NCBI RefSeq assembly: GCF_018603905.1
Contig: NZ_JAHFZZ010000006.1
Span: 372,001 to 436,000 of the forward strand
Reading direction: 5' to 3'
DNA length: 64,000 bases
From: Nonomuraea sp. NEAU-A123
Lineage (GTDB): Bacteria; Actinomycetota; Actinomycetes; Streptosporangiales; Streptosporangiaceae
In this document: piece by piece, positions 1 through 8,067 of the stretch
How the letters are laid out: each line of letters starts with the position of its first letter
Numbering within the stretch: the stretch's first letter is position 1
Notes under the pieces: generated by a model
Told to the model about the DNA's origin: nothing
What the model saw: the letters and a program-made list of their open reading frames with translations, nothing else
Databases searched by the model: none
Position numbers and translations under genes: made by a program

Positions 1-57
1 ATGCGCGCCGACGAAGCCTGACGGCCGTCGCCCCCTCCTCGACGCCCGATCCGAAAA

Positions 58-77
58 CATCGGTATACCTACCGATG
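58..77. promoter_or_regulatory. Inverted repeat upstream of the metalloprotease gene (possible operator)
   Basis: Arms CATCGGTA (58-65) and TACCGATG (70-77) are perfect 8-bp inverted repeats around a TACC spacer, with GGTATACC (62-69) as a perfect inner palindrome. It lies about 177 bp upstream of the protease start, where an operator could sit. The binding protein is unknown. Nothing else convincing is seen in positions 1-253; the first 21 bases could be the end of an upstream gene. Confidence 0.35.
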
Positions 78-253
78 CACATACGGATTTGCAGGCCCGA
101 GCGCAGCGCCTAGCGTCTCGGCAGCAAGGTGAAACGGCATGCTCAGCCACCCCCCTTTCCCGGTCGACTCCGTGGCCCAGGCGATCCCTGCGGCGCGGTG
201 GTCGGCGTGCGCGCACGCCGCGGCGCCCGGGAATGCCGAAAGGAGCACGACGC

Positions 254-2800
254 GTGAAACGCACTGCCTTAGCAGCCGCGGCCGTGGGACTCGCCACGGC
301 CGCGTCGATGTCGGTCTTCGTTCCTCCCGCGCACGCCGCCCCACCCGGAGCCACCAAGGACGCCGCCGGCGCGCAGGCACGAGCGGCGGTCGACCCGGCC
401 TCGCTCGCGGCGGCGGTCGCCGACAAGGCCGTCTCCAGCGGGCTCGACAAGCTGGCCAAGGGGCCTGACGAGGCGTACAGCCGCGTGTCGGTCACCCGCG
501 GCACCAGCGACATGTACTTCGTCGGCTACGAGCGCACCTACAAGGGGCTGCCGGTGGTCGGCGGGGACGCGGTCGTCGTCACCGACTCGGCGGGGCACGT
601 CCGCGACACCGTCGCAGCGGCCGGACCGAACACCCCGGACGTGCAGACCCAGGCCAGGATCAGCGCGGAGAAGGCCACCGAGGTGGCGAAGACCCGGCTT
701 TCGCGCGTCGACGACTCCGCCGCCCCGCGCCTGGTGGTGTTCAACTGGGGAGCGAAGCCCGCGCTGGCCTGGGAGGCCGTCGTCAGCGGCCTGGTCAAGG
801 GCAGGCCGAGCATTCAGCACGTGTTCGTGGACGCCCGTACAGGCAAGATCGCCGACTCCTACGACCAGGTGCGCGAGGGCAGCGGCAACGGCTACTACTA
901 CGGGCAGGTCACCATCAACACGAGCGGCTCCGGCAGCTCGTACTCGATGACCGACACGACCAGGCCCGGCATCCAGTGCGGCGGGCAGGGCGGCACCGCC
1001 TACACCGGCACCGACGACGCGTGGGGCAACGCCTCGGGCACCAACCTGGAGACGGCCTGCGTCGACGCGCTCTACTCCGTCCAGCGCGAGTGGGACATGC
1101 TGCGTGACTGGCTCGGCCGCAACGGCATCAACGGCAGCGGCCGGGGCTTCCCCGCGCGCGTCGGCCTGGCCGACGTCAACGCCTACTGGAACGGCAGCTA
1201 CACCAACTTCGGCCACAACCAGGCCAACACCCGGCAGGCCAGCAACATCGACGTGGTGGCGCACGAGTTCGGGCACGCCATCTTCCAGACCACGCCCGGT
1301 GGCGCCGGTTCCGGCAACGAGAACGGCGGCATCAACGAGGGCACCGGTGACATCTTCGGGGCTCTCACCGAGGCTTACGCCAACAACCCCAACGACCCGC
1401 CGGACTACCTGGTCGGCGAAGAGGTGGACCTCGTCGGCGACGGGCCGATCCGCAACATGTACAACCCGAGCGCGCTAGGCGACCCGAACTGCTACTCCTC
1501 CTCGATCCCCAGCACCGAGGTGCACGCGGCGGCCGGTCCGCTGAACCACTGGTTCTACTTGCTGGCCGAGGGCAACAACCCCGGCGGCGGCAAGCCGACC
1601 AGCCCCATCTGCTCAGGCGGCCCGTCCTCGGTGACCGGCGTCGGCGTGCAGAAGGCCGGCCAGATCTACCTGGGCGCCCTGAACCGCAAGACCTCGACCT
1701 GGCGCTACACCAACGCCCGCGCCGCCTCCGTCGCGGCCGCGATCGAGCTGTTCGGCGCCAACAGCGCCGAGTGCAACACCACCAAGGCGGCGTGGAGCGC
1801 GGTGAGCGTGGCGGCGGCGACGGGCGAGCCCGCCTGCGGCACGGCCACCAACGACTTCGCGCTCTCCCTCACCCCGTCGACCGGCAGCGCGCAGCCTGGG
1901 TCGTCGACGACGGCCACGGTCAACACCCAGACCACCTCCGGCAGCGCCCAGACGGTCAACCTGACCGCGTCCGGGCTGCCCAGCGGCGTCACCGCGAGCT
2001 TCAGCCCCTCGTCGGTCACCTCCGGCAACTCCTCCACCCTGACCTTGGCCGTCGGTTCCTCGACGGCGCAGGGCAGCTACCAGATCACCGTCACCGGCAC
2101 GGGGTCGCTCACGCACACCGCGGTCTTCACTCTCACGGTCGGCACCGCGACCCGTGACTTCTCGATCTCGGCCAGCCCGGCGTCCGGCACGGTGACGGCC
2201 GGCTCCGCGGCCACCACCACGATCGGCACCACCACGACGGCCGGCACCGCGCAGGCCGTGAACCTGTCCGCGAGCGGCCTCCCCACGGGCGCCTCGGCCA
2301 CCTTCAACCCGGCCTCGGTGACCTCGGGCGGCTCGTCCACCCTGACGATCTCGACCGCGGCGACCACGCCCGCCGGCTCGTACAGCGTGACCGTGACCGG
2401 CACCGGCGTGACGGCGACGCACACCACGACCTACGCGCTCACGGTGCAGGGCACCTCGGGCGGCAGGACGTTCACCAACGGCACCGACTACACCATCAGC
2501 GACTACAGCACCATTCAGAGCTCGATCACCTCCACCGCGACGGGCTCGGCGGTCTCGCCGGTCAGCCTGTCGGTCACCATCGTCCACACCTGCGCGGAGG
2601 ATCTCGACATCTGGCTCCGCGGGCCTAACGGCACGTGGTACGCGGTCGACAGGTACGGCGGCACCAGCTGCACCTCGTACGGCACCAGGACGTACTCCGT
2701 CCCGGTGAGCCAGCAGGCGGCGGGCACCTGGGTGCTCGAAGTCAGCGACGTCTACGCGGGTGACACCGGTTACCTGAACTCCTGGAGCATCACCCTCTGA
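254..2800 (+). CDS. Secreted M4 (thermolysin-type) metalloprotease with Ig-like repeats and a P domain
   Basis: Extracellular zinc endopeptidase of 848 residues. GTG at 254 is preferred because AAAGGAG ends 8 bases upstream and the product then opens with a textbook signal peptide (KRT, Ala-rich core, AHA cleavage); an ATG 21 bases upstream has no ribosome site. Order: signal peptide, FTP/PepSY-type propeptide (about 60-200), M4 catalytic domain with HEFGH at 337-341 and the downstream zinc glutamate in GGINEGTGD. Then come two Ig-like repeats of about 90 residues, each starting near DF(A/S)(L/I)S, and a C-terminal P/Homo-B domain (about 745-848). The propeptide should be an intramolecular inhibitor and the C-terminal modules probably bind substrate or cell wall. 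The gene is monocistronic, closed by a hairpin shared with the convergent neighbour. Confidence 0.93.
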   Translation: MKRTALAAAAVGLATAASMSVFVPPAHAAPPGATKDAAGAQARAAVDPASLAAAVADKAVSSGLDKLAKGPDEAYSRVSVTRGTSDMYFVGYERTYKGLPVVGGDAVVVTDSAGHVRDTVAAAGPNTPDVQTQARISAEKATEVAKTRLSRVDDSAAPRLVVFNWGAKPALAWEAVVSGLVKGRPSIQHVFVDARTGKIADSYDQVREGSGNGYYYGQVTINTSGSGSSYSMTDTTRPGIQCGGQGGTAYTGTDDAWGNASGTNLETACVDALYSVQREWDMLRDWLGRNGINGSGRGFPARVGLADVNAYWNGSYTNFGHNQANTRQASNIDVVAHEFGHAIFQTTPGGAGSGNENGGINEGTGDIFGALTEAYANNPNDPPDYLVGEEVDLVGDGPIRNMYNPSALGDPNCYSSSIPSTEVHAAAGPLNHWFYLLAEGNNPGGGKPTSPICSGGPSSVTGVGVQKAGQIYLGALNRKTSTWRYTNARAASVAAAIELFGANSAECNTTKAAWSAVSVAAATGEPACGTATNDFALSLTPSTGSAQPGSSTTATVNTQTTSGSAQTVNLTASGLPSGVTASFSPSSVTSGNSSTLTLAVGSSTAQGSYQITVTGTGSLTHTAVFTLTVGTATRDFSISASPASGTVTAGSAATTTIGTTTTAGTAQAVNLSASGLPTGASATFNPASVTSGGSSTLTISTAATTPAGSYSVTVTGTGVTATHTTTYALTVQGTSGGRTFTNGTDYTISDYSTIQSSITSTATGSAVSPVSLSVTIVHTCAEDLDIWLRGPNGTWYAVDRYGGTSCTSYGTRTYSVPVSQQAAGTWVLEVSDVYAGDTGYLNSWSITL

Positions 2801-2813
2801 CACACGGCGGCAC

Positions 2814-2841
2814 AGCCCCGGCCGGTCATCCGGCCGGGGCT
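2814..2841. terminator. Bidirectional hairpin terminator
   Basis: Perfect 12-bp stem (AGCCCCGGCCGG / CCGGCCGGGGCT) with a TCAT loop, lying between two convergent stop codons and able to serve both genes. There is no long U-run, as is usual in actinomycetes. Confidence 0.85.
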
Positions 2842-2845
2842 TCGC

Positions 2846-5722
2846 TCATGTCGGCGGCCACACCTCGTAGCGGGTGCGGACGCCGAGTTTCTGCAGCACC
2901 CGCGCCACGTGTGTGTCCACCGTGCGGCGCGACAGGAACAGCACCACGGCGATCTCCCGGTTGGTCTGGCCGAGCGCGACCAGCCTGGCCACCTCGCTCT
3001 CCCGCGGCGACAGCACCCCGCGGGCCTTCCGGCCACCGCGGGACTTCCTGCCCCCGTGCGGCCGGCCGCCCGCGCCGATCTCCCGCAGCAGATGGCGGCA
3101 GCGGGCGGCGTCGTGGGTGGCGCCGAGCGCGGTGTACCGCTCGCCCGCGCGGGCGATGATCTCCGCGGCGGCTTCCGTGTCGTCGAGTTCGAGCCGCGCG
3201 CCCGCCTCGGCCTCCGCCGCCCGTGCCGCCCCGTACGGCCTGCGCATCGCCTCGTAAGCGGCGCGGGCCCGGCCGTGGCGGCGGGCGGCCTCCTCGAACC
3301 GGCCTCCCGCTCCGGCCAGCGCTCCGTGTGCCGACTCCAGCGCCGCCTCGGCCGCCGGCGCGTCCGTACCCTCGATGCCCGCGGCGAACTCGGCCACCAG
3401 CTCGGCGGCCTGGTCCGAGCGCCCGGCCCTGAGCAGCGCGGTGACGGCCGCCGGCACTATCTGCTCACCCCACACCCACACGCCCTTGCGCCGGAGCCTG
3501 GTCACCGCGCTGTCCGCTTCGGCCAGCGCGGCGTCCACGGAGCCGCGGATCAGGTGCAGCTCGACCAGCCCGCCGGAGGCGGCGGCGGCCACCGGGAGGA
3601 AGGCCGAGTCCAGCTCGCGCGGGCCGGCCGCCTCCAGGCGTTCCTCAGCCTCCTCCCATTCGCCCCTGGCCAGCGCCAGCATGCCGAGGACCAGCCGGGC
3701 GTCCACGGCGAGCAGCGGCGCCTCCGGGGTCATCTCGACCACCGCGGCCGCCCGCTCCCGAAGGCCGTCCCAGCGCCCGGTCAGCCAGTCGAGCTTGATC
3801 GACGACACTTCCACCAGGTACGCGGGGTACAGCGCGCCGGTCTCCTCGGCGATCCGCCTGCCCTCGCCCGCGAACCGGTCGGCCGGGCCGTAGTGGCCGA
3901 GCGCGGTCGCCGCGTCGCACAGGTTGGAGTAGGCGCGCGCGACCTGCCTGCGTACCGCTGCCGACGGGTCGTTCACGGGCAGCGTGTCGGCCAGCGCGAA
4001 GGCGTCGGGCGAGCCCACGAGCATGGCGAAGGTGACCTTGTTGGCGTGCACCGTGGCGGTCAGTTCGCGGTCCTCGTCGGCGACGGTGTCGAGGAGGCTC
4101 TCGGCCTGGTCCATCCACTTCTTGTGGGTGGCGAGCGGCTCGGCGCCCCAGGCCGGCATCGCCAGCAGGGCCAGCCCCCTGGCGGCGATGCCGGGCCTGC
4201 CCTCCAGATCGGGGAGTGCGGCGAGGACCTCCTGGCGTCCCTCCGCGATGGCGCCCGCCTGGTTGGCCAGCAGCACGCCCAGGTTCAGCCGGGCCTCGCC
4301 GCGGACCTCCCTGGACAGGAAGTCGTCCGACAGCAGGTGACCCAGCATCCGCACCGCGCGCCGATGAGAGAGCCCGATCGCGGCGAGCCGGCTGAGCTGG
4401 AGGGCCAGTGGGCCGCGGGCGTCGCGTGGCAGCTTGGGGTCGGCCAGCATGCCCTCCAGCAGCTCGACCGCGAGCGGGACGTCGCCCAGGGCCGCCGCCT
4501 GGTCCGCGGCGGCGCCGCCGTGCCGCCGCCACGCCTCGTACTCGCCCGCGCACCTGGCATGGTAGGCGAGCTGTACCAGTGGCGGCTGGTCCAGCGCGGA
4601 GAGCGCCGCCATGGCCCGCCGGTGGGTGAGCTGTCTGTCGGGGCCGGGGATCGCGTCGTAGACGGCCTGCTGGGCGAGCGCGTGGCGGAACCCGTACTGG
4701 CCGTCGGGGTGCTCCAGCAGGACGCCCGCCTTGAGCACCTCGAGCAGGCCCGCCCCGGACGGGGCGGCGGCGCCGGAGACGGCGGCGATCAGCCGTTCGT
4801 CGGCGGGCAGCTTGAGCACGGCGGCGGCGTGCACGGCGTGCAGCGCGGGCGGCGACAGGCCGGCGAGCTGCTCCGCCATCGCCTCGCGGAGCAGCAGCGG
4901 CACGGCGATGCGGTCGAGCGCCTCCGGCTCCTCCACCCCGCCGGGGAACTGGCCGTCGCCGTCGAGCAGCGAGCGGACGACCTCCTCGATGAGGAACGGG
5001 ACGCCGGCGGTCCGTTCGCGCAGCCTGGAGGCGAAGCCCTCCGTCACCTGGGAGCGGCCGAGCAGCGTGCTGGTCAGGGTTCTGACCGCCTCGACGTCCA
5101 GCGGCTTGAGCGAGATCACCAGACTGTTGGCGCCCGGCGGATGCCGGTAGGCGTGGCCCAGCGGCAGCCCGGGCACGGGCAGGTCCTCCCGCCGGAAGGT
5201 CACCACCAGCGCCAGGCCCTCGGGCGGTTGGTGGGTGAGGAACCGCAGCAGGTCCCGGGTGCCGTCATCGGCCCAGTGCAGGTCCTCGACCACCAGCACG
5301 GCGGGCGCCGCGGCGTCCAGCAGCGCGTGGACTGCGCGGAACAGGCGGTGCCGCTCGGCTCGCGGGTCGTCGACCGGCGCAGGTGCCGGCGGCAGGTGCC
5401 CGGCCAGCTCGGGGAGGTAGCCGCGCAGCGCCCCGGTCACCGGGTTCAGTGCCTCGGCCCCGGGCAGGGCGGCGGCGACGTGGCGCAGCGCGTCGAGCAC
5501 CGGGCCGTACGGGAACGGCTCCCTGAGCTGGTGGCAGTGGCCGAGCAGCACGGTGCGCCCGCCGTCGCGCAGGACGTCGATGGCCGCCCGCACCAGCCGA
5601 GTCTTGCCGATCCCCGCCTCGCCCTCCACCAGGGCCACAGCGGGCGGTCGGGTGATCGCGTCGAGGAGTGCTCGCAATGGTGCTTCACGTCCGACCATCG
5701 CGGGGCTGGCGACACTCGTCAT
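2846..5722 (-). CDS. LAL-type LuxR regulator with AAA ATPase domain
   Basis: Large ATP-binding LuxR-family activator, 958 residues. Walker A GEAGIGKT is at residues 34-41, a Walker B-like VLVVEDLHWAD follows near 140, the middle is a helical TPR-like region, and the last about 60 residues form a LuxR helix-turn-helix (LSPRESEVARLVALG and the recognition stretch SRRTVDTHV). This MalT/LAL architecture senses a ligand through the ATPase/TPR part and activates nearby genes. The start is supported by CGGAG seven bases upstream. The gene is convergent with the protease, so a regulatory link is possible but not shown. A near-perfect palindrome about 95 bp upstream may be its operator. Confidence 0.93.
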   Translation of the reverse strand: MTSVASPAMVGREAPLRALLDAITRPPAVALVEGEAGIGKTRLVRAAIDVLRDGGRTVLLGHCHQLREPFPYGPVLDALRHVAAALPGAEALNPVTGALRGYLPELAGHLPPAPAPVDDPRAERHRLFRAVHALLDAAAPAVLVVEDLHWADDGTRDLLRFLTHQPPEGLALVVTFRREDLPVPGLPLGHAYRHPPGANSLVISLKPLDVEAVRTLTSTLLGRSQVTEGFASRLRERTAGVPFLIEEVVRSLLDGDGQFPGGVEEPEALDRIAVPLLLREAMAEQLAGLSPPALHAVHAAAVLKLPADERLIAAVSGAAAPSGAGLLEVLKAGVLLEHPDGQYGFRHALAQQAVYDAIPGPDRQLTHRRAMAALSALDQPPLVQLAYHARCAGEYEAWRRHGGAAADQAAALGDVPLAVELLEGMLADPKLPRDARGPLALQLSRLAAIGLSHRRAVRMLGHLLSDDFLSREVRGEARLNLGVLLANQAGAIAEGRQEVLAALPDLEGRPGIAARGLALLAMPAWGAEPLATHKKWMDQAESLLDTVADEDRELTATVHANKVTFAMLVGSPDAFALADTLPVNDPSAAVRRQVARAYSNLCDAATALGHYGPADRFAGEGRRIAEETGALYPAYLVEVSSIKLDWLTGRWDGLRERAAAVVEMTPEAPLLAVDARLVLGMLALARGEWEEAEERLEAAGPRELDSAFLPVAAAASGGLVELHLIRGSVDAALAEADSAVTRLRRKGVWVWGEQIVPAAVTALLRAGRSDQAAELVAEFAAGIEGTDAPAAEAALESAHGALAGAGGRFEEAARRHGRARAAYEAMRRPYGAARAAEAEAGARLELDDTEAAAEIIARAGERYTALGATHDAARCRHLLREIGAGGRPHGGRKSRGGRKARGVLSPRESEVARLVALGQTNREIAVVLFLSRRTVDTHVARVLQKLGVRTRYEVWPPT

Positions 5723-6080
5723 CGGCGTCTCCGAGGGTCGGGTTTGGTGCCCGTGCCGAATACCGTTATCTACTACCAGTCATCTTCGGTCAAGCCTCGC
5801 TTTACCTCGCATATCACTTTGTAACGTTCCAAAGCGGACGTGCGGGCGTCCGTGATGATCTTGTTCGCCTGGCGGACGTGTCCCGCTAGAAGCGCTGACC
5901 GTACGCTAACAAAAGGACTAAAAGAGGTGTGAGCTACTTTTTCTATATATCCCGATAAGTCACTACTGTCTTCTGCAAAGCGGGCGCCTGTTCTTTGTTG
6001 CTGCATTTACGAGATCCATTCTGGAGTTTGCCGCAGAATTAAAGGTCCATCACTCTCGTAGGTTCGGGCAGGAGACGCGC
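5723..6080. other. Divergent intergenic region, unusually AT-rich for this genome
   Basis: This 358-bp gap separates two divergent genes. It carries an 18-bp near-palindrome (5817-5834) and an AT-rich stretch around 5910-6050 likely to hold the promoter of the rightward gene. A 77-codon leftward ORF lies inside it but has poor coding character and is not called. I see no RNA gene. Confidence 0.5.
5817..5834. promoter_or_regulatory. 18-bp near-palindrome, candidate operator
   Basis: CTTTGTAACGTTCCAAAG matches its own reverse complement at 16 of 18 positions and is centred on AACGTT. It sits about 95 bp upstream of the LAL regulator and could be an autoregulatory or third-party operator. No consensus known to me matches it. 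Confidence 0.4.
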
Positions 6081-8018
6081 ATGGATGTCCCCGTACGGTC
6101 GAGCCTGGTTTCGCTGATCGATCAGTTCATCCAGGTGGATGGCGGCCCACAGGTCAGTCGAGACGCCGCTCGCCCGACCGTGATCCTGGAAGGCGTCGGT
6201 GGCTCCGGCCGCTCTCGGGTGCTGGACGACACGTGGCGGCGATGGGCGCGGAAGACCCCGATCGTGAAGGTCGACCCGCTGGTCAGGGGCGACGACTCCG
6301 ACTCCATGCGATCCGTGCTGACCGCCGTCATGCTCGGTCTCACCGCCGAGGCCCCGGGCTATCAGGTCTCCTTCCCCCGGGGCGTGCTGGCCCACATCGC
6401 GATGTCCGGGCCGATCGAAGACGCCGATCCGAAGAAGAGCACCGGCATCATGCGGCAGCGGATCAACGACTACCAGGACCCGAGCCTGGTGGCCACGCTG
6501 CTCCGCCGGCTGCTGTCGCTGGCCGGGGGATCTCTCGGCCTCGACGCCGCGGGCCTGGACAGGACCATCGAGGAGATGACCGGGCGGTTGAGCAGGTCGG
6601 GGCTCCGGTCGAGGCTGCTCTGGCGGGAGGCCCTGGCCTGGTTCCAGCACCAGGACCAGGGCTTCCGCCACGACCCCGAACACGCGCTGGTCCGGCTCAG
6701 TCTCCAGGCCGCGGTGCGGAACGTCGGTGTGCGGGAAAACGTCGACAGCCTGCTGATGGCCGCGCTCCTGGCCGACCTGCGTGACAGCTTCGACCGCGCG
6801 GTCAACCATCCCTCGCGCGCGGTCGTGTTGCTCGACAACGGCGACGTTCCCTCGGCCACCCAGTTCGTGAAGACCCTGGTCAAAGTACGCAACAAGCTGG
6901 CACGTCATCAGGTGCCCCGAGATCCCTTGACCGTGATCACCGCCAGCGGCGGGTACACACTCGCGGATTCGGTCGGCCTGTACGGCCGGGCGGCGCAATG
7001 GCCGGAGTCCGCGCTGACCCGCCTGTCCACCGACGACCTCGACAAGACCGGGCCATGGCTACGCGTGCTCCTCGAAGGCATCACCACCGACGCCATCGAG
7101 CACATCGTGGAGGCGGATCTCACCTGGTGGCCCTCCTCTCTCGGCACCGGCACCATCACCAGCGCCGTCCGGCGGCTCACCGGCGGGCACGCCGAGGCCA
7201 CGGACCTCGTGCTCGCGCGGCTCCGGGATGATCCAGAACTCATCGACGATCTGGGACGGGTCCTCTCCGAGCACCTGCCGGACCTGGAACAGACGATGGA
7301 CGGCTACCTGATCAACAAGATCACGGTGGATCTGAGCCCGCGGCGGCGCTTCGACGAGCACCTCAGAGGGGCGCTGATCACGCTGGCCGGGGCGCGGGAC
7401 AACGACGAGGCGCAGTGCCTGACGCCGCTCCTGGACAACACGGTCCAGGGCGAGCCCATCCTGCTCGTCTCACCGTCGCTGTGGCCCGTCTCCTCGGCCG
7501 CACGCGTTGAGGGCCCATGGGCGATGGCGCCGTTCGTCCGCTTTCTGCTGCTGCGCGAACTGGCCGCGCGCCCGGACAGCCACCAGGCCTGCTGGACGAG
7601 AGTCTTCGAACGGCTCCGTGACCACACGCCGGATCAGGACAGCTGCGGCAGACTCCATCACGAGCTGGCCTTGGGTAACCGCGAGACCGTCGTGGCCGAG
7701 CTGCTGGGGCTCCTGGACAAGGTCTCGGGCATCGAGTGGCTGGACTGTCTCGATCGGATCGTCGCCACGCCCGATCTCCGACCGCCACGTGGCGGACCCG
7801 CTTCCGCCCATGGGGCGGCGGAGCCGCGCCGCGCGGCGGTCTCCCAGCTCGTCACCGCTCTGCATCAGCTCGCCGACCCCCTGCTCAGTGACCGGGGGTT
7901 GCGCCGCGGCCGCTACATCATCGCCGCCGAGGAGTGCAGGCGGCTGTCCGACGTGGACCCGCTCTCCTTCCTCAAACGCGCCCAGCGTTACCAGAAGCTC
8001 GCCGATGCCCTCGCCTGA
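6081..8018 (+). CDS. P-loop NTPase-like cytoplasmic protein, function unknown
   Basis: 645-residue soluble protein of a type I cannot name. A degenerate Walker A, GVGGSGRS, occupies residues 38-45, with Arg where Lys is expected. A hydrophobic strand ending in LLDNGD near residue 250 could be Walker B, followed by an ITASGGYTL stretch resembling sensor strands of STAND/AAA ATPases. The C-terminal half is helical. No signal peptide or membrane segment is visible. CAGGAG lies 8 bases upstream of the ATG. The next gene, 49 bp downstream on the same strand, encodes a membrane-anchored receptor-like binding protein, so the two are probably one transcript and one device. Alternatives are an inactive NTPase or a STAND-like signalling protein. 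Confidence 0.7.
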   Translation: MDVPVRSSLVSLIDQFIQVDGGPQVSRDAARPTVILEGVGGSGRSRVLDDTWRRWARKTPIVKVDPLVRGDDSDSMRSVLTAVMLGLTAEAPGYQVSFPRGVLAHIAMSGPIEDADPKKSTGIMRQRINDYQDPSLVATLLRRLLSLAGGSLGLDAAGLDRTIEEMTGRLSRSGLRSRLLWREALAWFQHQDQGFRHDPEHALVRLSLQAAVRNVGVRENVDSLLMAALLADLRDSFDRAVNHPSRAVVLLDNGDVPSATQFVKTLVKVRNKLARHQVPRDPLTVITASGGYTLADSVGLYGRAAQWPESALTRLSTDDLDKTGPWLRVLLEGITTDAIEHIVEADLTWWPSSLGTGTITSAVRRLTGGHAEATDLVLARLRDDPELIDDLGRVLSEHLPDLEQTMDGYLINKITVDLSPRRRFDEHLRGALITLAGARDNDEAQCLTPLLDNTVQGEPILLVSPSLWPVSSAARVEGPWAMAPFVRFLLLRELAARPDSHQACWTRVFERLRDHTPDQDSCGRLHHELALGNRETVVAELLGLLDKVSGIEWLDCLDRIVATPDLRPPRGGPASAHGAAEPRRAAVSQLVTALHQLADPLLSDRGLRRGRYIIAAEECRRLSDVDPLSFLKRAQRYQKLADALA

Positions 8019-8067
8019 CCGCGGCACTCCGTACTCGTCCGGGATCCGCTGACTGGAGCCGACAACC

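Noticed and set aside
1..21. Short open frame ending in TGA at the left edge, possible tail of an upstream gene
   Set aside because: Only six codons are visible, so nothing about a product can be supported.
269..1276. Long leftward ORF opposite the metalloprotease, and similar long antisense ORFs opposite tex, the SARP gene and the LAL genes
   Set aside because: High-GC genes routinely leave long open antisense frames; composition is Arg/Gly/Ala/His-rich and no domain is recognisable, whereas the sense frames are clear families.
5773..6006. 77-codon leftward ORF in the AT-rich gap
   Set aside because: The first half has low third-position GC unlike every real gene here, the ribosome site is weak and it overlaps the palindrome and likely promoter region. 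It could be a degraded fragment, but I see no recognisable domain.
6039..6998. 319-codon antisense ORF opposite the NTPase-like gene
   Set aside because: The sense frame has a good ribosome site and coherent protein text; the antisense frame looks like compositional noise.
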